A stretch of DNA of 64,000 nt from Merluccius polli (GCA_030340625.1 JAOPHQ010000930.1:25112-89111), one strand, 5' to 3'. Shown: positions 1-10,784, counted from the first letter of the stretch. Made by a program: numbers and translations. Notes: a model not told the origin generated them from the sequence alone.

Positions 1-908
1 GGAGGCATCTCAGCTGCATCAGAAAGCACTGTTCGGATTTCTTCATCTGCAAAAGGCATCTGTTCTTCTCCAACTGTCATCTTCTCCTCTTCCAGAACAC
101 TCTCTGTGTCTTCTGTGACCTCCTTGACTGGCTCAGCTTCATCAGTGACGTTGGCCAACATTTCATCCTCTTGGAGTTCAGGTGTCTGGCTCTTGGGGTC
201 TGGGAGGCCTGGCGTCTCAGGCTGGACTAGGGTTTGGTGTGGTGTCTCCTTGCCACACTCTGGTCCTGAGTGGAGCATGTGGTCACTTGTCTTTCCATCT
301 CCCATCTGCTGGTGTGTTTCATCCACCTCTACTCTGTTCTCCTTCATGTCTTCAGTAGAAGAAACAAGCATATCCTTTCCTGGAAAACTTAACTCTTGCT
401 GGGCCTCGATCGCCTGCCTCTCCCCTACTTCCTCCAGAGATGGATCAGTGTGTAAGGTGTCTTTTTCTGTCAGTGACTCTGCACTTTTCACTGCAGAGGT
501 CTCTGCTGCCATCTTGTGGCCAAGCCTCGCCACATCACCCTTGCATACCGTGGCTGCTTCCCTCAGTGGCTCCGCCTCCTCTGTGGTAATGATGCGTGTC
601 ACTTCCTGGGTGGGAGGCGATGCAGGGTAGGTTGTGTCATCCGCTTCAGACACCTGGGCAGGAGATTCTTCACACTTCTTCTGTGGTGTGTTCTGTTTAG
701 AAGAGCAAGGGACTACTCTGACCGGAGGAGGAAGAGAAGAAGAAGAAGAAGAAGAAGAAGAAGAAGAAGAAGAGGAAGACATACGAAGATCGGAGGAGGA
801 GGACACTGTGGCTTCAGAAGAGGATGAGGAGTGGGCTGTCGTTGAAGAGTTGGACTCTACTCCTTTAAAAGTAGATGAGGTTAAGGTCTTGGGGAGCTCC
901 TCTGAGAC
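1..908 (-). CDS. znf638: Copy B exon B31: second acidic exon (partial, window edge)
   Basis: After the acceptor AACAAACAG the exon reads VSEELPKT and stays open as far as I translated, to near position 220. It closely matches the 5' part of B27 (about 4,220-5,113). A (TCT)n run near 740-772 adds a serine tract. The rest lies outside the window. Confidence 0.75.
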
Positions 909-998
909 CTGTTTGTTCCCAAGAGAGGAAAGAATGTGAGACCTTAGACATCAACACAGCCACTATGTAGGATACAGAGAGCTGAAACAAGACCTTAC

Positions 999-1369
999 CT
1001 CTTTCTCCTGGCTCACTTCCTGCCTGACTCGGCTCACTTCCTGTCTGTTTCTGGCCTGGCGATGCTGGCGGATGGCCGTAGCAAAGAAGTGGAACATCTC
1101 CGGACTCAGGACTGGAGGCGTGGGACCGGAGCCCAGGAACCCAGCCTGGTCGTGGTCTAAGGCACTAGGGTCTGCCCTCTGCTCCTCCACCCCTGTCTGT
1201 TCTCCATCCTGGGCAGGGCTTTCTGCCAGTGGCTCTGCTCCCCTGTCACTCAACACAATCCCGGGCTTGCTGGCCAATCGGGAGGGGGCATTGAGTGGGG
1301 TGGACGGGGCTTGCCGTCCAGAGGGTTTAAGGGGTGCTTGTTGTTCTCCTCCTCTGGTGCACCTCCTCA
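999..1369 (-). CDS. znf638: Copy B exon B30: fusion of an A30-like and an A27-like exon
   Basis: The 5' part (VRRCTRGGEQQ to TGVEEQR) matches A30; the 3' part (ALDHDQAGFLGSG to SQEKE) matches A27 and B26. The switch is near 1175, inside the exon. The fused 371-nt exon keeps the reading frame, entering phase 1 and leaving phase 0. Confidence 0.75.
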
Positions 1370-1403
1370 CTAGGGAGAGGGTAGGGGTCACGTTTGAAGA
1401 CAA

Positions 1404-1406
<3 letters not shown>

Positions 1407-1487
<81 letters not shown>
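1407..1487. repeat. (TG)n microsatellite next to the B29 donor
   Basis: On the gene strand it is (CA)n beginning three bases into the intron. Confidence 0.97.
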
Positions 1488-1489
<2 letters not shown>

Positions 1490-1582
1490 CTGTAGTCCCT
1501 CTACCTCTCTTGCTGTATGTCTTGGCCTCCTCTTCCTCTTCATATCCCACCTCATCCACAGTAACAAAGCTCACACGCTCAT
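1490..1582 (-). CDS. znf638: Copy B exon B29: FVTVDEVG exon (missing in copy A)
   Basis: A 93-nt phase 1-1 exon encoding ERVSFVTVDEVGYEEEEEAK, the best match in the window to the canonical ZNF638 acidic repeat. The donor GTAACAC leads straight into about 80 nt of (CA)n. Confidence 0.78.
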
Positions 1583-1718
1583 CTGTGGACACGCACTCAA
1601 CAGGTCACAACCTCCACACACTCCTGAAACTATTCTCCATCATAGACAGCCAATCAAATCCTCTAAAGTTTAACCAGCCAATCAATATGTTTGTTAAAGA
1701 GGACTCCCACAAACACAC

Positions 1719-1788
1719 CTGCTTGCTCCTCACTTTGTTTTCGTTTACCAGCAATTGAGAAAGACTCTTTCTCTTCATCACAGACCAT
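1719..1788 (-). CDS. znf638: Copy B exon B28: 70-nt exon (MVCDEEKESFS)
   Basis: Same length and phase as A29; acceptor CTCGACCAG. Confidence 0.7.
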
Positions 1789-1960
1789 CTGGTCGAGAGA
1801 TACAGACAGAGAGAGAGACAGAGAGAGAGAGACAGACAGATAGAGACAGAGAGAGAGTGAGAGGGAGAGCAAGAGAGAATTTTATGTTAGCAATCCATAC
1901 TATCCTGATTACATAGTCCAAAATAACATTTATTATCATCTACGTTCAGTATTCTCTCAC

Positions 1961-4900
1961 CTTGGCATCCATCCTGGCCTGTGATTGATCATCCGGGAGG
2001 AGTGGGAGGGGCTCTGCCAGCATTGGTTCCTCCCCTTCCTCCTCCACAATCTCGTCCAGCGTGACCAACGCCTGCAGCTCTCCTTCTGTAATCCCCCCCC
2101 CTCTTCGTCCACTCTCTTTCTCTCCTTCCCTACCATCATCTTCCTGCTTCTCCTCCTCCCCAACCTCATCTAGGGAGACCAGCCCTTCCATTTCTGCTCC
2201 CAACTTCCTCTCCTCCTCCTCTCTCCTTCTCTCCTCCTCCTCGGCAACTGCCTGCCTCTTTCTCATTTCTTCGTCCTCGACTGAATCGTCAGGGTAGTCG
2301 TCCTCTTCCTCACTGACCTCGTCCAGACTCACAAGAACATTCTCCTCCTGTCTCTCCTTCTTTCCTGCATATGTCTCCTTCTCTTCTCCACCATTTTCGT
2401 CTTCTTCAGGTGGTAGGGTTTGCTTCATGGTTTTCTTCTTCTTTGTTGCTTTTTCTTCTGACTTAGCATCACTCACTGTGACCTCATGACCTCTCTTTCC
2501 TCTCACAGGCTCCTCTGGAAGCTGTTCCTCCCCTGGAACCTGTTCCTTCTCCCCCCCCACAGAGTCCACCACCTGGTACCTAGGCTCCTTCCCCTGGGTG
2601 GACTTGGCAGGCGTTCTGGTCGCTCTAGTCTTGGCCGGTGCTGTGTCTCTACTCCGACTGCTCCTCCTCCTCGAGCCTGAGGAGTTGACGTGCTCCTCCT
2701 CCTCATGTGGATTGGCATCGATGGCGTCCACCGCCTGGTACACCTTCTCCTCCAAGTCTTGCCCCCTCTGTTGTGCCTCTTTGGCGGCCATTTTGGAGGT
2801 CCCAGACACCATCGCCTCCTCTTTCCTCCTCCTTCCACTCCTCCTCTTTCCAGCAGCCGTCTGATCGTCACCCGGTGACTCCTGCTTTTCAAAGTCCACA
2901 ACGGGACGGACCACCTCCTCTTCCTTCTTGTCTTGGTCCTGCTTTGTGTGCGTTCCTTCAGGAGTGTTGTCGTGTGTGATCATTCCATGGCCAGCAGGTG
3001 TGGGGTCTTTCTTCGCTAGCCCCCGTTGTGGTCGTCCTAGATGTTCTGCCGCTGGCGCTTCTTTCACCGCATTACCCCCGATGGCATCCAACACCTCAAA
3101 CATGGTTTCCGCTAGACTCAGCTTGTAGTCCTTCCTCGTAGGGGCTTTGGCAGATTTCTGACCTCTCCCCCTTTTCTTTCCTCTTCCCCTAGTGCCCTTC
3201 GTCATGGGAGGCTCCTCCTTCACCTCCTCCTCCTCTACAGAGTCCAGTACCTGATACGTAGCCACTTCCTCCAAAGTAACCCCTTCACCAGACTCCCGTG
3301 GTTTGGCGTCGCTTGGGGTCGCTTTGTCGGCCATTTTGGTTCCTTCTGCACCACCCTTTTTGCCTCTCGACTCCTCTTCTTTGTTGGTGGGCTCCTCTGT
3401 GTTGGGCTCTCCTTCTACAAAGTCAATTATGTGGTAAGTGGGCTCTGGCGCTCCCTGGTGTTGGGTCTCTGTCCTGGTTGGGGAGTTCTGGTTTTCCACT
3501 GGAACATGGGGCTTCTCGCCAGCCTCCTCTCTTACAGGGGCAGTGGACTGCTCCTTCACCCCGACGTTCTTGGTCATCTGTTTGGTTGGCCGTCCCCGCT
3601 TCCCCCTGGTGGTGGGCCTCCCGGTGGGAAGCTGGACTCCTTCGGCCTCAGCCACTTCACCTTCCACAGAGTCCACAACCTGGTATTCACCATCATCTTC
3701 CTCTGACTGGGGTTGACCTTGGGGAACGACGGCCTCAGAGGGAGGGCTTCCACCATCCCGGGTGGAAAAGGGATCTTCCTCTACAGAGTCCAGCATCTGG
3801 GAGTCTGCTTCCTCCACCTTGACCGGGTCGTCCCTAGGGCTTCCCCTCTTCTTGGTTGGTGTGGAGCGCCTGGTGGAGCGTCTGGTGGACGGCAGCTTGG
3901 TTGCTGGACTAGGGTGACCGCTCTTAGATCCTCGCTGGTCCATTTCAGGAGCCACCTTCTCTTCGGTGGGCTCCTCTTTGGCCTCCTCCTCCTCTTTGGC
4001 GAGTTCCTTGTTGCTCTGCTGCTCCTCTTCATTGAGGTTTGTGTTGCTCTCCTCCTCTTTGGTGGGTTCCTTGTTGCTCTGCTCCTCTGTGGGTTCCTTG
4101 CTGTTCTGCTCCTCTGTGGGCTCCTCATTTGACACCTCTTTGGGAGGAGATCCTTCTACACAGTCTATGAGCTTGTGGGTGTCGTCTTCCTCTATCGATG
4201 TACCATTGAGTATCGCATCGGGAGCCATCTCAGCTGCATCAGAAACCACTGTTCGGATTTCTTCATCTGCAGAAGGCATCTGTTCTTCTCCAACTGTCAT
4301 CTTCTCCTCTTCCAAAACAGTATCTGTGTCTTCTGTGACCTCCTTGACTGGCTCAGCTTCATCAGCAAAGTTGGCCAACATTTCATCATCGTGGAGTTCA
4401 GGTGTCTGGCTCTCGGGGTCTGGGAGGCCTGGCGTCTCAGGCTGGACCAGGGTTTGGTGTGGTGTCTCCTCACCACACTCTGGTCCTGAATGTAGTATGT
4501 GGTCCCTTGTCTTTCCATCTCCCATCTGCTGGTGTGTTTCATCCACCTTTACTCTGTTCTCCTTCGTGTCTTCGGTGGAAGAGACAAGCATATCCTTTCC
4601 TGGAAGAGTTAACTCTTGCTGGGCCTCGATGGCCTGCCTCTCCCCCTCTACCTCCAGAGATGGATCAGTGTGTAAGGTCTCCTTTTCTGTCAGTGACTCT
4701 GCACTAATTGCTGCAGAGATCTCTGCCATCTTGTGGCCAAGCTTTGCCAAGTCACCCTCGAATACCATGGCTGCTTCCCTCGGTGGCTCGTCCTTTGTGA
4801 TTTGTTGACAAGCTGGAAGAGAATCCGCCTCCTCCGTGGTAGTGATGTGTGTCACTTCCTGGCTGAGAGGCGATGTAGGGTAGGTCGTGTCATCAGCCTG

Positions 4901-5113
4901 GGCAGGAGATTCTTTACACTTCTTCGGCTGTGTGCTCTGTTTAGAAGAGGAAGGGACTACTGCGGCCGACAGAGGAAGAGAAGAAGAAGAGGGAAGATTG
5001 GAGGAGGAGGACACTGTGGCTTTAGACGAGGAAAGGGCTGTCGTTGATGAGTTGGACTCTACTCCTCTAGACGTAGATGAGGTCGAGGCCTTGGGGAGCT
5101 CCTCTGAGATCTG
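1961..5113 (-). CDS. znf638: Copy B exon B27: large acidic repeat exon (1,051 codons)
   Basis: A 3,153-nt open exon starting QISEELPK after AACCAG and ending DAK|GTGAGA. It has about eleven acidic repeats: degenerate YQVVDSVEGE forms in the 5' part and three near-consensus ones (LVSLDEVSEEED, LVSLDEVGEEE, LVTLDEIVEEEG) at the 3' end, of which copy A keeps one. It lacks the about 100 N-terminal codons of A28 because splicing now enters further inside. Confidence 0.85.
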
Positions 5114-5206
5114 CTGGTTCAAAAGAGAAGAAAGAATGTGAGATTTTACACCTCAACACAGCCACTGTGTAGATGTTGTGTTCAGAGGGCTGAGACGAGA
5201 CCTCAC

Positions 5207-5588
5207 CTCTTTCTCCTGGCTCACTTCTTGTTCGCCTCTGGTCTGGTGATGCTGGCGGATGGCCGTAGCAAAGAAGTGGAACATCTCCTGACTCAGGACT
5301 GGAGGCTTGGGACCAGAGCCCAGGAGCCCAGCCTGATCATGGGTTGAGGCGCTGAGGTCTGCAGGGGCAGCAGTGGTCAGGGTGTCGGTCAGGAGAGCAG
5401 CACTGGATTGGCCAGGTGCTAATGGGCCAGGTGCCGATTGGCCAGGTGCTAATGGGCCAGGTGCCGATTGGCCAGGTGCTAATGGGCCCTTTGCCGATTG
5501 GCCAGACATGGTTGGGGTGGCATTGTAGTGATGTTTGAGCAATGTCCTGACATTTCTTTCATGCATATGTGACTTGAAATTGTTTATC
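5207..5588 (-). CDS. znf638: Copy B exon B26: FLGSGP exon with APGPLAPGQS repeat
   Basis: A 382-nt exon with a 30-bp coding repeat (APGPLAPGQS, about three units, 5403-5510) and the conserved LLGSGPKPPVLSQEMFHFF segment, ending in phase 0. Confidence 0.78.
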
Positions 5589-5693
5589 CTGAAACAACAA
5601 ATGATATGATTAGATCACAATACATCTGCTTTCAGTCACTGCAATAGTCTGCAAGCATATAGATGTTGATGATGAGGAGTAAGAGAGACTCAC

Positions 5694-5729
5694 GATCGAA
5701 ACTCTAGCGGTTTGGGAAACAATTTTGTC
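5694..5729 (-). CDS. znf638: Copy B exon B25: 36-nt exon (TKLFPKPLEFRS)
   Basis: Phase 2-2 exon with conserved F-P-K-P. The intron before it, 3.4 kb, contains the Tc1/mariner insertion. Confidence 0.7.
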
Positions 5730-5814
5730 CTGTAGGAGAGACAACATATTTAGTATATATATATATATGGGGTGACTGATGACCAACACTTGGTAAACCG
5801 TTAAGAATAAATGT

Positions 5815-6175
5815 GCACTAAGACATGGATATTAATAGTGCTGTGATTCATTATTTATTATTACAAGCGCTAGGACAAGGACATGAATAGTACTGTGATT
5901 TATTATTATTTATTATTACAAGCACTAAGACATGGAGATTAATAGTGCTGTGATTTATTATTATTTAATATTACAAGTCCTAGGACATGGACATGAATAG
6001 TACTGTGATCTATTCTATTATGTATTATTACAAGCACTAAGACATGGATATTAATAGTGCTGTGATTTATTATTATTTATTATTACAAGCGCTAAGACAT
6101 GGATATTAATAGTGCTGTGATTTATTATTATATAGTATTACAAGCGCTTGGACATGGACATTAATTGTGCTTTGA
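5815..6175. repeat. About 58-bp tandem repeat, six units
   Basis: Units contain CTAAGACATGGATATTAATA and GTGCTGTGATTTATTATTA. Intronic, copy B only. Confidence 0.85.
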
Positions 6176-6344
6176 AGTGCAGCCAGAGAACTCCATCTCT
6201 GCTCTGTTATCGTATTTTAGACAGACGGGTATGCCATGCGATGACGAATGCGCAAAAAACCCCCAAAAAACAGTACTCATGGGAACAAACAAACTGGTAA
6301 TCGTTTATAGAAAATCATACATTTTCCCACCCCGAATATATATA

Positions 6345-6430
6345 TATAAGGGCTGTCAATCGATTAAAATATTTAACTCAATTAATCGCATGATTGATCA
6401 TAGTTAATCATGATTAATCACGATTAACTA
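6345..6430. repeat. AT-rich interspersed repeat fragment
   Basis: GGCTGTCAATCGATTAAAA followed by repeated ATTAATCATGATTAATC-type sequence, a fish repeat end. Similar sequence recurs at about 8930-8995. Confidence 0.45.
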
Positions 6431-6833
6431 TGACCTATGAGGTAATATTCTTTTCAACATGAGAATAGACAAATGCTTGCTTTATGCAAAAAAAAGCATG
6501 TTTATTTATTGTTACAATGAGAAATACTCTCAGTTCAAGTAACTACCGTGCAAACTGCATAGTAATGTTTACTAACACAGTAGTGTGTTGAACTTCACAT
6601 TTGATCTATTCATCCTCATTTTTGTTTAAGCAGCCATTTAACACAAAAGAATGCCCCCTCAATGCATTGCATTGCAATTTGCATCAAATTCAAAACAAAC
6701 AGGATGATGCACAAAATAACTTCGAGAAAATAATAATTTAAAATAAATAAAGTGTTTGCGGCTTGTAGAGTTGTCCAGCTGTTTCCCTTTTAAATGATCC
6801 AGCGTGGTTTGCTTCATGCGAGGGGGCGCCGGG

Positions 6834-6915
6834 CAGCGGTGGACTGGCCATCGGGCATACTGGGCAATTGCCCGGTATGCCCGATGCACATCTTTGGGCC
6901 GGCCCAGGACTGTCA
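6834..6915. mobile_element. Terminal part of a hAT-like repeat
   Basis: CAGCGGTGGACTGGCCATCG and the following GGGCATACTGGGCAATTGCC resemble a hAT end widespread in fish. I could not define the other end. Confidence 0.4.
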
Positions 6916-7070
6916 TTAAAAAAAAGAAGTAATTTGTCCTAACCGGAGGCGGTGTGTTACGATCGCCCCCCCCCCCCCCCCCCCCCGTCGGTCGTCGGAC
7001 TGGGGTGTGTGACGATCGCGCGCGCACACACCCCCCACCATTATCCATTACTGCTTATGGGGTTGTAGTT

Positions 7071-7469
7071 CAACACGTTCTCATCCCAACTCTTAATATA
7101 CCGACGATTTGTCACGCCCCTAGACGTCTGATATTGACGCAAAAGGTACCCTCCCCCGTCTGTGTGAAACGGTCTGGGTTCTCATAAACCCGTTCGCGGT
7201 GGTAAGAGACGAGCAGAGTCTACAGCGTCCATTCACTCCAATAATAACCCGGTCACGGTGATAGATTACGCTAACCCTAACCATAACCCTATCCCTAACC
7301 CTAACCCTTTTTGGAGTGAATTGTTTCACAGTAGACTGTGGACGCTGTAGACTCTGCTCTGCGAGCAGACGCTGTAGTCTGCTCGTCTCTTACCACCACG
7401 AACGGGACGCGGACGTCTAGGGGCGTGACAAATCGTCGGTATATTGCGAGTTGGGATGAGAACGTGTTG
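7071..7469. mobile_element. Fold-back (long inverted repeat) element with telomere-like loop
   Basis: The outer arms, 7071-7128 and 7412-7469, are near-perfect reverse complements (CAACACGTTCTCATCCCAAC start). Further inverted similarity continues inward (GACGAGCAGAGTCTACAGCG and its complement). Between the arms lies CTAACCCTAACC-type sequence at about 7269-7309. No coding capacity. Confidence 0.75.
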
Positions 7470-7570
7470 TGTAGTTTGTTTGCGGCATCGACCTCGTGTG
7501 CATTGCTTCCTGATTTCCCGAGCTACGGAGTGGCCCGAGGTTCAAATGTCACAGCGCTAATTCCGCGTTA

Positions 7571-7571
7571 A

Positions 7572-7670
<99 letters not shown>

Positions 7671-7680
7671 CACATATATA
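7571..7680. repeat. (AT)n microsatellite
   Basis: About 100 bp of AT dinucleotides, the landing site of the Tc1/mariner element. Confidence 0.95.
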
Positions 7681-8900
7681 CACTCACCGGCCACTTTATT
7701 AGGTACACCTTGCTAGTACCGGGTTGGACCCCCTTTTGCCTTCAGAACTGCCTTAATCCTTCGTGGCACAGATTCAACAAGGTACTGGAAACATTCCTCA
7801 GAGAGTTTGGTCCATATTGACATGATAGCATCACGCAGTTGCTGCAGATTTGTCGGCTGCACATCCATGATGCGAATCTCCCGTTCCACCACATCCCAAA
7901 GGTGCTCTATTGGATTGAGATCTGGTGACTGTGGAGGCCATTTGAGTACAGTGAACTCATTGTCATGTTCAAGAAACCAGTCTGAGATGATTCGCGCTTT
8001 ATGACATGGCGCGTTGTCCTGCTTGAAGTAGCCATCAGAAGATGGGTACACTGTGGTCATAAAGGGATGGACATGGTCAGCAACAATACTCAGGTAGTCT
8101 GTGGCTTTGACACAATGCTCAATTGGTACTAATAAGCCCAAAGTGTGCCAGGAAAATATCCCCCACACCATTACACCACCACCACCAGCCTGAACCGTTG
8201 ATACAAGGCAGGATGGATCCATGCTTTCATGTTGTTGACGCCAAATTCTGCCCCTACCATCCGAATGTCGCAGCAGAAATCGAGACTCATCAGACCAGGC
8301 AACGTTTTTCCAATCTTCGATTGTCCAATTTTGGTGAGCCTGTGCGAATTGTAGCCTCAGTTTCCTGTTCTTAGCTGACAGGAGTGGCACCCGGTGTGGT
8401 CTTCTGCTGCTGTAGCCCATCCGCCTCAAGGTTCGACGTGTTGTGCGTTCAGAGATGCTCTTCTGCATACCTCTGTTGTAACGAGTGGTTATTTGAGTTA
8501 CAGTTGCCTTTCTATCAGCTCGAACCAGTCTGGCCATTCTCCTCTGACCTCTAGCATCAACAAGGCATTTGCGCCCACAGAACTGCCGCTCACTGGATAT
8601 TTTCTCTTTTTCGGACCATTCTTTGTAAACCCTAGAGATGGTTGTGCGTGAAAATCCCAGTAGATCAGCAGTCTCTGAAATACTCAGACCAGCCCGTCTG
8701 GCACCAACAACCATGCCACGTTCAAAGTCACTTAAATCACCTTTCTTCCCCATTCTGATGCTCGGTTTGAACTGCAGCAGATCGTCCTGACCATGTCTAC
8801 ATGCCTAAATGCATTGAGTTGCTGCCATGTGATTGGCTGATTAGAAATTTGCGTTAACGAGCAGTTGGACAGGTGTACCTAATAAAGTGGCCGGTGAGTG
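7681..8900 (-). mobile_element. Complete Tc1/mariner element with perfect 30-bp inverted ends
   Basis: The element starts CACTCACCGGCCACTTTATT and ends in its exact reverse complement over 30 bp, flanked by TA on both sides, inside an (AT)n tract. It holds one intact transposase gene. Copy A has no element at the matching place. Perfect ends plus an uninterrupted gene point to recent insertion. Confidence 0.95.
7713..8753 (-). CDS. Tc1/mariner transposase, DD36E spacing
   Basis: A full-length 346-residue transposase. The N-terminal paired-like DNA-binding domain has two helix-turn-helix parts (first: LSISETADLLGFSRTTISRV, about 24-43; second: KATVTQITTRYN and on, about 82-120) with a basic linker. 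The catalytic domain shows D155 in WSDESRF, D246 in QDNAPCH and E283 in SPDLNPIEHLW. There are 36 residues between the last two, where classical Tc1 has 34; this spacing is reported for the Incomer (DD36E) group. No stops or frameshifts, so it may be active. It cuts and pastes DNA carrying matching ends at TA sites. Confidence 0.93.
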   Translation of the reverse strand: MGKKGDLSDFERGMVVGARRAGLSISETADLLGFSRTTISRVYKEWSEKEKISSERQFCGRKCLVDARGQRRMARLVRADRKATVTQITTRYNRGMQKSISERTTRRTLRRMGYSSRRPHRVPLLSAKNRKLRLQFAQAHQNWTIEDWKNVAWSDESRFLLRHSDGRGRIWRQQHESMDPSCLVSTVQAGGGGVMVWGIFSWHTLGLLVPIEHCVKATDYLSIVADHVHPFMTTVYPSSDGYFKQDNAPCHKARIISDWFLEHDNEFTVLKWPPQSPDLNPIEHLWDVVEREIRIMDVQPTNLQQLRDAIMSIWTKLSEECFQYLVESVPRRIKAVLKAKGGPTRY

Positions 8901-9108
8901 TATATATATATATATATATATTAGTGTTGGGCATAGATTAATTTATTTAATCTAGATTAATCTAACTCTAATCTTGGAATTAATCTAGATTAAAATGGCT
9001 CATTTGAATTCTGTCGAAGGCATTCATAATATGCGTGTGCTACCTAAATAATGACTAAAAATAAGTCTGCGCGATTGCTGACGGGAGGGGGGGAATCAAT
9101 ACACATAC

Positions 9109-9212
9109 CCATCTCCGACTAGTTCGTTGTTTTCCTTGTTGAGATTTGCAACCACATTCTCGATGTGAATTTTACAAAAGACAGATCGATTTCTAGGAAT
9201 CTCGAAAACCAC
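9109..9212 (-). CDS. znf638: Copy B exon B24: RRM-e, second half
   Basis: A 104-nt exon with VVFEIPRNRSVFCKI and a final ELVGDG, phase 0 to 2. Confidence 0.7.
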
Positions 9213-9400
9213 CTAGAGAGAGAGAGAGAGAGAGAGAGAAAGATAGAGACAGACAAGTAAAAACAGAGAGAGACCATGTTATTGTTATTGTGGGTACCTG
9301 TCTATCTATCTGTCTCCTACCCATCTCCCTAACTGGTCTCCCTAACTGGTCTCCCTAACTGGTCTCCCTACCTGTCTAATAGGACCACAGTGAGACGTAC

Positions 9401-9532
9401 CCGGTTAGCGAGGACAATGCAGCTGATGTAGCGGGTCTTCCTTATGGAGTTAAAGATGAACTTCAGCACTTTCATGCTGCAGTAATTAATCTCCGTCATC
9501 AACAGCAGGTCCTCCTTCACATAGTCCAAAAA
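9401..9532 (-). CDS. znf638: Copy B exon B23: RRM-e, first half
   Basis: A 132-nt exon with DLLLMTEINYCSMKVLKFIF and ISCIVLANR. A degenerate RRM assigned by order and pattern. Confidence 0.7.
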
Positions 9533-9540
9533 CTGTTAAA

Positions 9541-9625
9541 ACACAACACAGACTGTTATATCACAACACAGACTGCTATATCACAACACAGTCTGCTATA
9601 TCGCAAAACAGATTGTAATATCGAA
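9541..9625. repeat. 20-bp tandem repeat
   Basis: About four units of CACAACACAGACTGCTATAT in the intron before B23. Confidence 0.8.
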
Positions 9626-9775
9626 GATTACTTTAAAACATATATGCATGTATAAAAACACTGGATTGAGTTTTCCACAGGCTAAAAGCTATTATCAAAG
9701 AACTATTTATCAATCTCCTTCCACATTTATATATACAAAAGTAATTAACGCAGGACTCCATGCTAACATACTTAC

Positions 9776-9814
9776 CACATTGCTCCACTTAAGCAGTCTG
9801 CTGTACAATTCCAC
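9776..9814 (-). CDS. znf638: Copy B exon B22: 39-nt linker exon (VELYSRLLKWSNV)
   Basis: Phase 0-0, with the same LLKWS ending as B15, before RRM-e. Confidence 0.72.
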
Positions 9815-9824
9815 CTGCAGAGAG

Positions 9825-10690
9825 CGCATACATGACCATTACATCACATACATGATCTATCATTACATCACATACATGATCTATCATGACATCATATACA
9901 TCAGGGGTCCCCAAACTTTTTCCTGTGAGGGCCACATAACTTTTCCCTTCTCTGATGGGGGCCAGGGTCAGTTTGTAACAGAAAAAGTGTGACGATCGCA
10001 GGGGTGCCTAAACGTAAACATTTATTGTTTGCCTTGCAAGTTATCATACTTGTCTTTGTGACGGGATTCATAGTGTCGACACAGATTGTATTCTTTGAAT
10101 ACCGCCACCGCCTCTTGACCAGCGCTCGAAGTGGAAAAAAATAAGTACCGGTACTCCCTTATTCACATATAAGCAACGGGTGGTGGGGGGGGGGGGGGAT
10201 GCGCGATATTAACCCACCCCAGACCTATGACTGACGGGGTGGGGGGGGTGTGCGCGTTTTTAACCCCCTCCGGACCTACGACTGACGGGGGGGCGCGCGC
10301 GATCGTAACCCACCACGGACCTACGACCGACGGGTCCGTTCTATTTGACAGGGGGTAGTCTAGGGTTCGCGTGGCCAGACTGAAAAAAAAAACATAATGC
10401 GTCTCTGGTATTGTTCAGGGGGCCGGGCCAAATGTGGAGGCGGGCCGTAGTTTGGGGACGCCTGATATACATGAATTGTCATTACCAGGGCTGTGCCAAA
10501 ATATCGTGCCAAGAAATTTTGCAAAACGAAAATGTGACGATATGCATCGTGGAGCTTAAAAATGCTAGTCACTAGTCATTACATCACATACATGATTTGA
10601 CATGACATCATGATCTGTCATTACATCACATACAAGATCCGTCATGACATCACACACAATATTATGACATCACACATAATCTCACTGTCA
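9825..10690. repeat. CATTACATCACATACATGAT tandem repeat, split by a MITE
   Basis: Units at 9825-9901 and 10575-10690 flank the MITE at 9902-10464. The homologous copy A array is 42790-42968. Confidence 0.8.
9902..10464. mobile_element. hAT-type MITE with 8-bp target duplication
   Basis: Ends CAGGGGTCCCCAAACT and AGTTTGGGGACGCCTG match as inverted repeats at 15 of 16 positions. Flanks ATATACAT (9894-9901 and 10465-10472) are identical. Internal GACCTACGACTGACGGG-like units recur about three times. It splits a TACATCACATACATGATCT tandem repeat that is continuous in copy A. Confidence 0.88.
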
Positions 10691-10738
10691 ATCACGTATG
10701 TACAACTAAGCTTTAACTACAGATTGTGTTCTCTCTCT

Positions 10739-10741
10739 ATG

Positions 10742-10780
<39 letters not shown>
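10739..10780. repeat. (TG)n microsatellite next to the B21 donor
   Basis: (CA)n on the gene strand, starting a few bases inside the intron. Confidence 0.95.
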
Positions 10781-10784
10781 ATAC

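Noticed and set aside
1407..1487. Reading frames of (Cys-Val)n or (His-Thr)n at this and other (TG)n tracts
   Set aside because: Dinucleotide repeats are open in most frames; these are intronic microsatellites beside splice donors.
3298..4808. Plus-strand open frames opposite the acidic exons (also 39257-40817 and 106-939)
   Set aside because: They mirror the Glu/Ser-rich minus-strand coding sequence, lack recognisable domains and are not better conserved than the sense frame.
7269..7309. Telomere or interstitial telomeric site
   Set aside because: Only a few degenerate CTAACCC units in the loop of a fold-back element, not a telomeric array.
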